A DNA stretch of 64,000 nt from Parvularcula sp964219355 (lineage in GTDB: Bacteria; Pseudomonadota; Alphaproteobacteria; Caulobacterales; Parvularculaceae): NCBI GenBank assembly GCA_964219355.1, contig CAXPOZ010000001.1:496001-560000 (forward strand). The letters run 5' to 3'. The stretch's first letter is position 1. The number at the start of each line of letters is the position of its first letter. The notes under the pieces are model-generated. The model was given only the letters and a program-made list of their open reading frames with translations, was not told where the DNA came from and did no database searches. This document shows, piece after piece, positions 25,557-33,960 of this stretch. The translations under genes and the position numbers were made by a program.

Positions 25557-26918
25557 TCAAGTACCTCGTGCCGACTCCCCGTCGTCGAGCGTCGCCGGAT
25601 CGAGCGGCTCCATCGTATTGAGATCCCACAATGCCGGATCGAAGGGTTTGCGCGTCATCTCGACTTCCGGATAACCGCCGACCTCTTCCTGACTGTCAAT
25701 GATCTTGCCGCGCCCTTCGGCAGCATCGGCGAGCACCCGCACATCGTGGCCATCACGGTCCCATGGCCGGGCCCCAGCATGGCTGAGGACATGACGCTCA
25801 ACTTCTTCAGGCTCGAGCCCTTCGAGATGAGGAATACCGCCATTTGGGGATGCGACCTCGATCAGCCCCGAGCTATCCGTCGTATACCGACCGAGTTTCG
25901 GCAGCGGATTTCCGTAAAGATCGACCGCGATATTTTTCGCCGCATAGAGTTTGGCCGATCCATTGCCGCCAATCATGACGAGAGGAAGACCGGGCATTGT
26001 GTCATGCCCCCCGCGAAGGACGTTGCCGACAACATCCATCTCGCCTGTCTGATATTCCGCATCGCCCCATTCCAGCGCCTGCAGATTATAGTGAATCGCC
26101 CGCTGGCCGGGGTTGAAGATGAAATTGTTGACGATGGCGCCGCGAACGCCGCCTTTGAAGAGCGGGCTGCGCTCATAATTATGCGCATAAAGATTACGCG
26201 CGATCAGAATGTCGGACGTATTGTCATGAATAAGAGAGCCTTTTGAGTGCTCCCCCTTGGCATGCGTTGAGTTCGCCAAACCTTCTGCAATGATATTATT
26301 GGTGAAACTGATCCGGTGAGAGGCACCATCACGCCATTCATCCGGGGTCTCGCCAGTAAAGCGCGGGCCGGAAGCGGAGAGGTTTTCATCGGTCGCCCAG
26401 GTCAGGGAATTATGATCGACGATGACATTATAGGCGCTCGATGTCGTGATCGCATCGATATCGCGTCCACTGCGCGGCGCCTCACCCAGATCGCCGGGCC
26501 GGATCCGCAGATGGCGGACGATGACATCATTGGTTGAGATGATCAGCCCACCCTTGATGATTGTGATCCCCGGTGACGGCGCGGTCTGACCGGCAATCGT
26601 CAGGTTGGGCTGGTTGATCCGGATATTATCGCCTTCAAGGTCGATCACGCCGCCAACCTCAAAAACAACGATGCGCGGCCCTTCTGCCGACAGCGCTGCG
26701 CGAAGCGAGCCCGGACCGTCTGAATTCAGATTGGTGACCTTGAGAATCTCACCGCCACGGCCCCCGACTGTGTCGGCCGCCCAGCCCATCGCCCCGGGGA
26801 AAGCCAGTTCAACCGCGTCAACCGCCTGAGTGCTGTGACCTTCGCTGCACGCAGGTAGAAAGAGCATCGAACTTGCCAGGAAAAATGAGGAAATAGACCG
26901 GCCGAAAGGCAGTTTCAT
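25557..26918 (-). CDS. Pectate lyase-like lipoprotein (PL1 family)
   Basis: A 453-residue protein with a lipobox signal (FLPACS, Cys24) and a right-handed beta-helix. Marks include AFPGAMGWAADTVGGRGGE, the strand-rich IVVFEVGGVIDLEG, LTIAGQTAPSPGITI, VRHLRIRPGD, and the SAYNVIVDHNSLTWATDENLS calcium/active-site region. Bacterial PL1-type pectate lyases cleave polygalacturonate by beta-elimination, giving 4,5-unsaturated uronides, the substrates that kduD-type pathways consume. Being lipid-anchored, it probably acts at the outer membrane. Its minus-strand promoter carries an operator. The exact pectic substrate is inferred. Confidence 0.87.
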   Translation of the reverse strand: MKLPFGRSISSFFLASSMLFLPACSEGHSTQAVDAVELAFPGAMGWAADTVGGRGGEILKVTNLNSDGPGSLRAALSAEGPRIVVFEVGGVIDLEGDNIRINQPNLTIAGQTAPSPGITIIKGGLIISTNDVIVRHLRIRPGDLGEAPRSGRDIDAITTSSAYNVIVDHNSLTWATDENLSASGPRFTGETPDEWRDGASHRISFTNNIIAEGLANSTHAKGEHSKGSLIHDNTSDILIARNLYAHNYERSPLFKGGVRGAIVNNFIFNPGQRAIHYNLQALEWGDAEYQTGEMDVVGNVLRGGHDTMPGLPLVMIGGNGSAKLYAAKNIAVDLYGNPLPKLGRYTTDSSGLIEVASPNGGIPHLEGLEPEEVERHVLSHAGARPWDRDGHDVRVLADAAEGRGKIIDSQEEVGGYPEVEMTRKPFDPALWDLNTMEPLDPATLDDGESARGT

Positions 26919-26977
26919 TAGATTTCACTCCCATTTACCGCTTGGGAAATCCCTGCGGTGTTGTCATGTTTGACTGG

Positions 26978-27006
26978 ATAATGACACCGGTTTCCGCTAC
27001 TGTCCA
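26978..27006 (-). promoter_or_regulatory. Pectate lyase promoter with LacI-type operator in the spacer
   Basis: On the minus strand TGGACA (27006-27001) and CATTAT (26983-26978) are spaced by 17 bases. The spacer holds GGAAACCGGTGT, and with the -10 box it makes the shared operator core AACCGGTGTCAT. The plus-strand hydratase-like gene starts 29 bases away at 27035, so this one site could control both directions. Confidence 0.65.
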
Positions 27007-27034
27007 CGGCGGAGAGCCGCGCAAGGAGAACGTA

Positions 27035-27862
27035 ATGACAAAGGCCCCGGAGGAATTCTCTCCCAAAGCGACAGCCGAGGCATTTATTGAAGCGCGCGCA
27101 TCTTCGGGAACGCTGCCGACCTATCCTGGCCCGTTCCCGCCGGATCTGAACGACGCCTATGCCGCGCAGGATGCCGCCATCAATCAATGGCCCGACGAGA
27201 TCGCCGGCTGGAAGGTTGGCCGTATTCCTGAGCCTTTTGCTGGCCAATTGGGTGCCGACCGTCTGATCGGCCCGATCTTCTCGCAGCTGATCAAGCCGGG
27301 TACGGATGATGTCGTCCAGGCCGGCATTTACGGCGCCGGATTTGCGGCCGTCGAAGGCGAATTCATCCTCGAGATCGCTGAAGACGCGCCTGCGGACAAG
27401 ACAGAATGGAGCCTCAGCGAGGCCCGCGACATAGCCGCGCGGGTCTGTGCAGGGATCGAAATCGCCTCAAGCCCCTTCCCTGCGATCAATGATCACGGGC
27501 CGCTCGTGACGATAACGGATTTCGGGAACAATTACGGCCTCATCAAAGGGCCGGAAATCCGGACACTGCTCGATATGCCGCCCGATTACTGGGAATGCGA
27601 AACCTATGTCGATGGCGAGAAGATTGGCGCAGCCAATGCCGCCGGCATGCCGGGCGGCCCAATCGAATCTTTGCGCTATGCCCTTTCGAATGCAGCGGCT
27701 CGTGGCCGTCCGCTGAAGAAAGGCATGCTCATTTCCACCGGCGCCGTCACAGGCGTTCATCAGGTTCATGCGGGTCAACATGCCGAGATCCGCTTTGTGA
27801 CCGGCGTTTCGATTCGATGCGCCTTCGAAGATAACGGTATTCATCAGCACGCAGCGGAGTGA
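27035..27862 (+). CDS. 2-keto-4-pentenoate hydratase / FAH-superfamily protein
   Basis: A 275-residue protein resembling MhpD-type hydratases of the fumarylacetoacetate hydrolase superfamily: an N-terminal helical part (PLNDAYAAQD-like PPDLNDAYAAQDAAINQW, GWKVGR), then the catalytic beta domain with VEGEFILEIAED, CAGIEIASSPF, ITDFGNNYGLI, LISTGAVTGVHQV and a closing strand. The start follows AAGGAGAA. It is transcribed divergently from the pectate lyase under a shared operator, so it probably handles a 2-keto acid from uronate breakdown. That step is not part of the standard pectin pathway, and the reaction is unknown. Confidence 0.78.
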   Translation: MTKAPEEFSPKATAEAFIEARASSGTLPTYPGPFPPDLNDAYAAQDAAINQWPDEIAGWKVGRIPEPFAGQLGADRLIGPIFSQLIKPGTDDVVQAGIYGAGFAAVEGEFILEIAEDAPADKTEWSLSEARDIAARVCAGIEIASSPFPAINDHGPLVTITDFGNNYGLIKGPEIRTLLDMPPDYWECETYVDGEKIGAANAAGMPGGPIESLRYALSNAAARGRPLKKGMLISTGAVTGVHQVHAGQHAEIRFVTGVSIRCAFEDNGIHQHAAE

Positions 27863-27867
27863 TTCTC

Positions 27868-28329
27868 ATGTCTATCCTTCTTGCCAGCCTCTCCCTTTTC
27901 GCCCTCAACCCGGACAAAGCCGATGTTGAGATGAGCGACGTCCCCGAAGCGGTCATCGACGTGGCCAAATCCGTCCGGCCCGATGTCACCTTCACCGAAG
28001 CTGAGCGCGAAACGCGCAATGGCGTCATCTATTATGACCTCGAAGGCGAAGATTCTGCTGGTCATGAATGGGAACTCGACATCATGCAGACCGATGACGG
28101 CTGGGAAGTTGTCGAGATCCAGCGGGACATCGATGCCAAAACAGCGCCCGCACCGGTCCTTGCCGCGCTAAAAGAAATGGCGCCTGATTTTGCCGTCACG
28201 CGGACGATTGAAAGCACGCAGACGGATGGCCGCATCGTCTATGAGTTCTTCGATGCCGATGGCGGCAAGCGCGAAGTCCTGTGGGACGGTGAAGCGGCTG
28301 AATTCCTCGAAGAGGAATGGGAGCACTAA
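27868..28329 (+). CDS. Small exported PepSY-like protein
   Basis: A 153-residue acidic protein with a short hydrophobic N-terminus (SILLASLSLFAL) followed by two similar blocks. Each has an amphipathic helix ending in a P-D pair (DVAKSVRPDVTFTEAE; LAALKEMAPDFAVTRT) and then beta strands with GxxxYxxE-like pattern (NGVIYYDLEGED; DGRIVYEFFDAD), a pattern seen in PepSY-like putative inhibitor domains. The ATG at 27868 has GGAG eight bases upstream that overlaps the previous stop, so it is probably coupled to the hydratase-like gene. Role unknown. Confidence 0.6.
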   Translation: MSILLASLSLFALNPDKADVEMSDVPEAVIDVAKSVRPDVTFTEAERETRNGVIYYDLEGEDSAGHEWELDIMQTDDGWEVVEIQRDIDAKTAPAPVLAALKEMAPDFAVTRTIESTQTDGRIVYEFFDADGGKREVLWDGEAAEFLEEEWEH

Positions 28330-28339
28330 CGCTCCCTCC

Positions 28340-29980
28340 TCACACGAGGTCGTACTGTCCGCGATAAACGAGATTGCGGAACCGCACGGCGCCCTCTTTG
28401 GCAGCATAGATGGCCGGCCGGAGGCTGAGGAAGTCATAACCGACATTATGATGATAGCCTGACACCTCCATCTGGACATCGAACTTCGTCCACGTCTCGC
28501 CATCCAGACTGTAATGGAAAGTGACGATATGCTCCCGGTTCGTCACTTTCAGGAAAAGCCGCGTCGTGCCCGGCGCGATATCCTGCCGCCGGCGCTCCTG
28601 CCCATAGCGGTGCATGACGAGCCCCGCTTCATCAAATCCAAGCCCGCAATAAAGCCCGTCATTATAGAAAAGAAGCAGGCCGCCGCGTGCAGACGGGTCT
28701 CGCTCAATCTCGACTTCTACGGAGTAATGCCGATCGCCTGTGACAAAACAGAGCGGCGAGCTGTCACGGGGCTCAGCCCCTTTTGCGGCAAGGGACAACT
28801 CCCCGCCGCCGATCTGCAAGCGGTCATATTCAGCGGCCCCCGGATTATAAAACGCCCATTGAGGTTTAAGGTCAGGCCCGGAGAAATCATCCGATAGCGG
28901 CAGGCCATGCTGGATCGCCTCTCCGCCTTTCGGCATGGGCAGCGGCTTTGAGAGATCAGCGCCTAAGGCCTCGAACCATCCATCCGCCCGCCATTTGACA
29001 GGTTCGAGCAGGCATTGCCGTCCGAGTGTCCAGAATTCGCGTTCATAGCCGTGATAGATCAGCCACCAATCATCAGTCTGCGGCCCTTCGATCAAGGTTG
29101 CGTGCCCGCGTGACCACCAGGCTTCCGCCCGCGAAGCCGTGCGCACCTGCGGATTATTCGGCGCATGTGCCCATGGCCCGAAGACGGATTTTGAGCGCGC
29201 AGCGATGACCATATGCCCGGTCGGCGGACCCGCTGTGCCGCCAACAGCTGTCAGCATGTAGAACCACTCGCCCCGCCGCAGCATTTTCGGCCCTTCAGGG
29301 CAGAAGCATTCGACGTCCCAATCCTCCGGGTACCGCCACGGATCATAGACATGCTTGACCTCCCCCACCGTTGAAAGCCCATCATTGGCCAGCTGGACAA
29401 GGTCGCCATTGGAGAGAAAGAGATAGCGCTTTCCGTCCTCACCAACGATATGCCCCGGATCAATGTGATCGGGCAGATGCAGATCGACAGGTTCGGACCA
29501 TGGACCGTTTATATCGTCAGCTGTGATGACATAGATTGATTTGTAGTCGGCCGTTCTTGCCGGAATGTAGATATAGAAACGCCCATCATGATGGATGAGG
29601 TCCGGTGCCCAGACCGATCCGATATAGTCTTTGAGCGCAGGTCCAAGCGGTGACCAGTTCACAAGATCCTTTGACTGCCAGATCAGCAATCCCGGATAGG
29701 CATCAAAGCTGGAAAAGGTGAGATAGTAAGTCTCCCCCACACGGATGATCGACGGATCCGGATGATCGCCTGCAAGGATCGGGTTGAGGAATGTCCCGTC
29801 CCCCCTGTCCGCCTGGCGTTGTCCTTCGAATGTCTGCCCCCAATCGGGACCTTCATTTTGGGGCGCTCGCTCTTTTCTCGCGATAGCTTCAGGCAAGGAG
29901 GATGTGCATCCCCCCAGCACCAAAGGAGTTGCACCAAGTAATTTCAGGGAATCCCGCCGTGTCCGCATCATCTCGCTCAC
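28340..29980 (-). CDS. GH43-family glycoside hydrolase, lipoprotein
   Basis: A 546-residue protein with a lipobox LGGC (Cys25). The five-bladed propeller domain shows the GH43 triad: general base Asp75 in GDHPDPSIIR, Asp127 in WAPDLI, and general acid Glu229 in CPEGPK. A C-terminal beta-sandwich (from about residue 360, SDDFSGPDLKPQWAFYNPG…) is like those of beta-xylosidase/arabinofuranosidase members. It probably removes arabinose or xylose side chains from pectic polymer at the cell surface. It stands immediately downstream of the TonB receptor gene but behind a terminator, so read-through or its own promoter must serve it. Confidence 0.9.
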   Translation of the reverse strand: MSEMMRTRRDSLKLLGATPLVLGGCTSSLPEAIARKERAPQNEGPDWGQTFEGQRQADRGDGTFLNPILAGDHPDPSIIRVGETYYLTFSSFDAYPGLLIWQSKDLVNWSPLGPALKDYIGSVWAPDLIHHDGRFYIYIPARTADYKSIYVITADDINGPWSEPVDLHLPDHIDPGHIVGEDGKRYLFLSNGDLVQLANDGLSTVGEVKHVYDPWRYPEDWDVECFCPEGPKMLRRGEWFYMLTAVGGTAGPPTGHMVIAARSKSVFGPWAHAPNNPQVRTASRAEAWWSRGHATLIEGPQTDDWWLIYHGYEREFWTLGRQCLLEPVKWRADGWFEALGADLSKPLPMPKGGEAIQHGLPLSDDFSGPDLKPQWAFYNPGAAEYDRLQIGGGELSLAAKGAEPRDSSPLCFVTGDRHYSVEVEIERDPSARGGLLLFYNDGLYCGLGFDEAGLVMHRYGQERRRQDIAPGTTRLFLKVTNREHIVTFHYSLDGETWTKFDVQMEVSGYHHNVGYDFLSLRPAIYAAKEGAVRFRNLVYRGQYDLV

Positions 29981-29982
29981 AT

Positions 29983-30019
29983 AAAAAAAGACGCGGCACA
30001 GACTTAACTGCGCCGCGTC
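29983..30019 (-). terminator. Rho-independent terminator after the locus TonB receptor
   Basis: On the minus strand GACGCGGC pairs with GCCGCGTC, followed at once by T7. It lies between the receptor stop (30080) and the GH43 start (29980). Confidence 0.85.
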
Positions 30020-30079
30020 AGGTTAGCCCTGGCCGATCCCGAGGTGACCGGCCAAAAGCACAGGGAAGCGTTTCACTCC

Positions 30080-32815
30080 TTAGAAGGAGTAACGTGCACC
30101 GAAGATAAAGTTCCGGCCCGTGTGGTGGTAAAGTGTCGGCAGCATCAGAGTATCAAATGTCTGGTGCTCAAACTCATCGGTGAGGTTGATCGCCTCGAAA
30201 GTCAGCTCAAGCGATTCATTGACCGCATAGGAGCTGGCAAAGTCGAGGTTGAACGTATCGGCAACGCCACGCTCTTCCCGTCCTTCAGTCCGTCCACTGC
30301 CATTTGGCCGGCGCGTCTGGTACTCATCCCGATATGCACCCGTCAGGCGAGCCTGGAATTGCGCATTCTCATAGTAGAGAGTTGCGTTCCATGAGTTCTC
30401 CGAGAAGCCGATGATGTCGTCGGAGTCCACATAGGTGTAGTTCCCGACAAAGCCGAAGCCTTCGACAGGCAGGAAGGTGAAGGGTTGCTGATAGACAATC
30501 TCCATCCCCTGCACTGACGCGCTGTCACCATTCACGACCTGATCGATTTCAACGGCCGGGTCCTGACCCATGGCGAGTAGCTCACCCAGCGGTGACGTTG
30601 CACCGGCCACGGAATCCGGGAGACCAGTTTGGCTGAAAGTCGTCGTGATCGTATCAGCATTGGTGAAGAAGGAGTCGATGTCCTTGTAGAAGAGGCCCAC
30701 AGCAAAGAGGGATTCTTCAGCGAAGTAATATTCGAAGGACACGTCATAAGTCGTCGCCCGGAACGGATCGAGACCCGGGTTGCCTTGGCTGATGCCAAAG
30801 GGCGGACCGTTGAACGTATCGATCGAACCACCCGGCGTCAGGTTGCCAAGCGACGGACGTGCCATCACCTTGGCGATACCGCCGCGGATGAGGAAATCGT
30901 CTTTCGGCTCGAACACGAGGTTCACAGCCGGCAGCCAGTCATCATATTTCCGGGTGACCGTCACCTGGTCACCGCTGAGGAAGCCGGTCGCCGCCGTCTC
31001 GGTTTCGACATAGCGAACACCAATGTCACCACGGACAGGCATTTCACCCCACATGCCGTTGAAGACAGCCTGAACATACGCACCCGTATCTTCTTCCTCG
31101 ACGCTGCGCGTATCCTGTTCACGGACCGCACCGCCAAAGCTGAAGAGGTCAACAAGATCCGCAGCCGCATCAAAGTCCGGCGTCAGCCAGGACGTATCGA
31201 CACCAGAGGGCAGATCAAGCCCGCTGCCGAAGCCGGAAATCTGATCAGCAAGATCAGCCGTCACCGGAATGAATGCAGAGACGCCCGGTACATCCGTGAC
31301 ACTGCCTTCAGCCCGAACTTCTTCGGTTGCGAATTCGAACTTCTTCCAGGAAACACCGGCTTGCAGCGTGACGTTGTCGCTGTAGTCCCATGACAGATTG
31401 CCTTGGAACGTATCGAAGGTGTTATCGACACCCTGCGGACGGTTCCGGAACTGGGTGAAGAGATAGCTGGACGGAGACGTCACATCGAAGTTGCCGAAAT
31501 CAACCAGCGGCGTTTCGAGGTTGTTGCGGAAGTCGAGCACATAACCTTCGACCGGGCTTGCCGCATCGAAGAAAACGGTCGCCTGCTGAGGAATGGAGAA
31601 TTCCGACTTCGAATGACCGGCGAAGACATTACCGCGCCATGCATCGTTGAACTCGTGCTCCACATTAAAGGTCAGCTGGTTGAACTCTGTTTTCAGCTTG
31701 TCTTTCCGGCGCTCGGAGCGAACCGGAATAATGCCGTTGGAGAGGTCAGCCTGAACATCGCCAGTGAAGTAAGACAGGACACCGTCGCCATCGACGACAT
31801 AATCGGTGATGTCGATATTGTCCGTGTTCGACCGGATGAAGACTTCCATGAAGTTCTCATCGCGCGAGCCTTCGAAGACCGAATAAAGACCGTCGATCGA
31901 GATCGTCGTCTGGTCGGACGGTGCGAACTGAACCGACCCCGTCAGGCCGAGACGCTCTTGCTCATAATCAAGGCGGCCATAGCGCGGGATCCGGGCGTAA
32001 TAGGAGTTACGCACTTCCTCACAGGCGCCGCCGGTCGGGTTGCCCGAGCAATCCTCGCCATTGACCGAACGGAACGTGCCCAGATCGTCAAAGCGGACGG
32101 TCGAGAAACCTTCTTCGCGAATCGTCCGGTCGCTGTAAGCGATCGATGCGAGCCAGCCAAAAGTCTTGTCCGGGTTGGTGTAGGAAACGAGGCCAGCCAT
32201 ACGCGGCGAGGTTTCTTCGATCAGGTCGTTGTAAAGACCTTGTACGGAAGCCGCGCCGGTCCAGCCGGTGCTGTAATCAAAAGGCTGTGCGGTTTTGAGC
32301 TCGACATTGGCGCCGAGCGAGCCTTCTTCAACAGAAGCGGACTGCGTCTTGCGCACGACCAGCTGGTTGAAAAGCTCAGCAGCAAACGTGTTGAAGTCAA
32401 AGGCACGCGAACGGTTGGTGCCGCCTGATGCGTCAGAACCACCCGTGGTGCTCAGCGCTTCCATGCCGTTGATCCGCACACGCGTGAAGTCACCGCCAAG
32501 ACCGCGAACCGTGACGCGGCGGCCTTCGCCAGCCTGACGGTCAATCGCGATACCCGGAATGCGCTGCAGCGATTCTGCGAGGTTCAAATCGGGGAAGTCA
32601 GCGATGTCTTCTGCGACGATAGCGTCGACGACACCTGTCTCTTCCTTCTTCACATCAAGGCTGGCCGCCAGTGACTGGCGGAAGCCGGTCACGACGACGA
32701 CGTCATCGTCTGCCTGTGTGTCGGTAGTATCTTGTGCAGTGGCCGGAAGAGCCCCCGCCATAGTCAGAACGGATGCACCTAAAAGTAGGCGCACGAATTT
32801 CCCTTGCCCAGTCAT
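30080..32815 (-). CDS. TonB-dependent receptor of the pectin/uronate locus
   Basis: A 911-residue receptor. I start at the ATG at 32815, six bases after GGAGG; the two upstream in-frame ATGs lack spacing. The signal peptide ends ALPATAQ. Next come a TonB-box-like DDDVVVVTGFRQS, the plug (VVDAIVAEDIADFPDLNLAESLQRIPGIAIDRQ in parts, RRVTVRGLGGDFTRVRINGMEA) and a large barrel ending GRNFIFGARYSF. This subtype, with its VRGLGGDFTRVRING plug, is typical of carbohydrate-uptake receptors in proteobacteria. Two operators and a good promoter lie upstream. It would import pectic oligosaccharides; the ligand is inferred from context. Confidence 0.93.
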   Translation of the reverse strand: MTGQGKFVRLLLGASVLTMAGALPATAQDTTDTQADDDVVVVTGFRQSLAASLDVKKEETGVVDAIVAEDIADFPDLNLAESLQRIPGIAIDRQAGEGRRVTVRGLGGDFTRVRINGMEALSTTGGSDASGGTNRSRAFDFNTFAAELFNQLVVRKTQSASVEEGSLGANVELKTAQPFDYSTGWTGAASVQGLYNDLIEETSPRMAGLVSYTNPDKTFGWLASIAYSDRTIREEGFSTVRFDDLGTFRSVNGEDCSGNPTGGACEEVRNSYYARIPRYGRLDYEQERLGLTGSVQFAPSDQTTISIDGLYSVFEGSRDENFMEVFIRSNTDNIDITDYVVDGDGVLSYFTGDVQADLSNGIIPVRSERRKDKLKTEFNQLTFNVEHEFNDAWRGNVFAGHSKSEFSIPQQATVFFDAASPVEGYVLDFRNNLETPLVDFGNFDVTSPSSYLFTQFRNRPQGVDNTFDTFQGNLSWDYSDNVTLQAGVSWKKFEFATEEVRAEGSVTDVPGVSAFIPVTADLADQISGFGSGLDLPSGVDTSWLTPDFDAAADLVDLFSFGGAVREQDTRSVEEEDTGAYVQAVFNGMWGEMPVRGDIGVRYVETETAATGFLSGDQVTVTRKYDDWLPAVNLVFEPKDDFLIRGGIAKVMARPSLGNLTPGGSIDTFNGPPFGISQGNPGLDPFRATTYDVSFEYYFAEESLFAVGLFYKDIDSFFTNADTITTTFSQTGLPDSVAGATSPLGELLAMGQDPAVEIDQVVNGDSASVQGMEIVYQQPFTFLPVEGFGFVGNYTYVDSDDIIGFSENSWNATLYYENAQFQARLTGAYRDEYQTRRPNGSGRTEGREERGVADTFNLDFASSYAVNESLELTFEAINLTDEFEHQTFDTLMLPTLYHHTGRNFIFGARYSF

Positions 32816-32856
32816 CTTCATCCTCCCTGGCGCGCATCTGGACACGCCTACTTATT

Positions 32857-32890
32857 GAGTAACCGGTGTCATTTTTGATACCGGTGTCAT
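32857..32890. promoter_or_regulatory. Tandem LacI-type operators upstream of the TonB receptor
   Basis: GAGTAACCGGTGTCAT and TTGATACCGGTGTCAT lie 18 bp apart, centre to centre. The second is nearly a perfect palindrome (TGATACCGGTGTCA). Both sit between the promoter and the start codon, over the predicted start of transcription. These are the only paired sites in the locus. Confidence 0.75.
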
Positions 32891-32892
32891 GG

Positions 32893-32921
32893 ACAATATC
32901 TGGTCTGCGAGGAATTTTCAA
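32893..32921 (-). promoter_or_regulatory. Sigma-70-type promoter of the locus TonB receptor
   Basis: On the minus strand TTGAAA (32921-32916), a 17-base spacer, and TATTGT (32898-32893). The first operator begins three bases after the -10 box. No other feature is seen in the rest of the 380-bp gap up to tRNA-Arg. Confidence 0.6.
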
Positions 32922-33194
32922 CTCGCCTGCTCGCGCCGCTGTGGCACAAAGAACACAAACACCAAGGCAAAATGATGAAATATCCTTTCAATACAATGAC
33001 TTAAAATCTGCCGCACATCTCGCAGACCATCACAGTACTGAGACTTGTTGCATCCCGACAACAGCCCGGCAGGGGCCCCAAGACAGAATCGGATGCCCGC
33101 ACCCTGCCCCTCCCCGGGTCATGAATTTCTGTGAACGCGGCCCAACATCCCTTGGACCCTGCGCACGGCCTCATGTATGAGCCACCCCGCGCGT

Positions 33195-33271
33195 GGCCCC
33201 GTAGCTCAGCTGGATAGAGCACCGGACTTCTAATCCGACGGTCGTGGGTTCGAATCCTACCGGGGTCGCCA
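33195..33271 (+). tRNA. tRNA-Arg (anticodon TCT)
   Basis: A 77-base cloverleaf with acceptor GGCCCCG/CGGGGTC (one G-T pair), D-arm GCTC…GAGC, anticodon loop CTTCTAA giving TCT, T-loop TTCGAAT, and encoded CCA. The first anticodon-stem pair is a C-A mismatch. Confidence 0.95.
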
Positions 33272-33378
33272 TCCCTTCTTCCCGCCTTCCCGATACCGCT
33301 CTGACAGGGGATCGCTCTTTCCCTTCCGCGAGAGGAATGCCACAATGCTAAGGCGAAATTGTCTGGGGAGATTCGCCC

Positions 33379-33906
33379 ATGTTCCTGTCCTTGATCTCAA
33401 GTGTCGGCCTTGCCGCTTCCGTCCAGCTGGTCAGCGATGATGACATGGCCGCGGCGACAGCGACCTTCACCTCTTGGTGCGCAAATGCGGTTGAGGACCG
33501 GATCGACCGGACATCTGCCTGCGCCTGCGGCACAGGGGTTCTGTCGGGCGAAATGACGGACAAGGAGTTCGTCGTCCTTGCCGGGCTGACGCCCTATGCC
33601 GGCGACGAAGAAGCCATGCGTCAGGCGGTGACGGTCCTGATCGAGGAAGATGGCCTCTCGGCCGGGTTCATCCGCAATGCGGCGCGCAAGAATTCAGCCG
33701 CCGCCGCCCGCGCCGATCGCGTCTGCGCCATTCTGGAAAAACCGTCAGAGCAATGGCGAATGCTAGCCTCGATCAATGGCGGGGAGTCGATCGCGCAGGA
33801 AGTGAACCTGCCAAAATCGGCCCGCGCTGACATCGCGGACATCTTCCGCGCGCTTGGCAATGCCGTTTATCGCCCGGCTGACGCTGCAGCGGCGCCTACG
33901 GAATAA
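33379..33906 (+). CDS. Exported protein of unknown function
   Basis: A 175-residue protein with a short hydrophobic N-terminus (FLSLISSVGLAASVQ). The rest is mainly helical and Ala-rich. It has four cysteines (WCANAV, SACACGTG, RVCAIL) that could form disulfides in the periplasm. An in-frame ATG follows GGGGAGATTCGCCC. No family recognised. It is convergent with the EF-hand gene and isolated after tRNA-Arg. Confidence 0.65.
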   Translation: MFLSLISSVGLAASVQLVSDDDMAAATATFTSWCANAVEDRIDRTSACACGTGVLSGEMTDKEFVVLAGLTPYAGDEEAMRQAVTVLIEEDGLSAGFIRNAARKNSAAAARADRVCAILEKPSEQWRMLASINGGESIAQEVNLPKSARADIADIFRALGNAVYRPADAAAAPTE

Positions 33907-33932
33907 AAAACGGCCCCTCCAAAGAGGGGCCG
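33905..33932 (-). terminator. Rho-independent terminator of the EF-hand gene
   Basis: CGGCCCCTC-CAAA-GAGGGGCCG forms a perfect 9-bp stem. On the minus strand it is followed by T6. The same hairpin may also help end the convergent plus-strand gene, whose stop codon overlaps it. Confidence 0.85.
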
Positions 33933-33960
33933 CTCAATTCTTCCCAATCCCAAAGCCAGC

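Noticed and set aside
31403..32428. Long plus-strand ORF (341 codons) inside the TonB receptor
   Set aside because: Antisense shadow of a clear receptor gene; no domain, no start signal.
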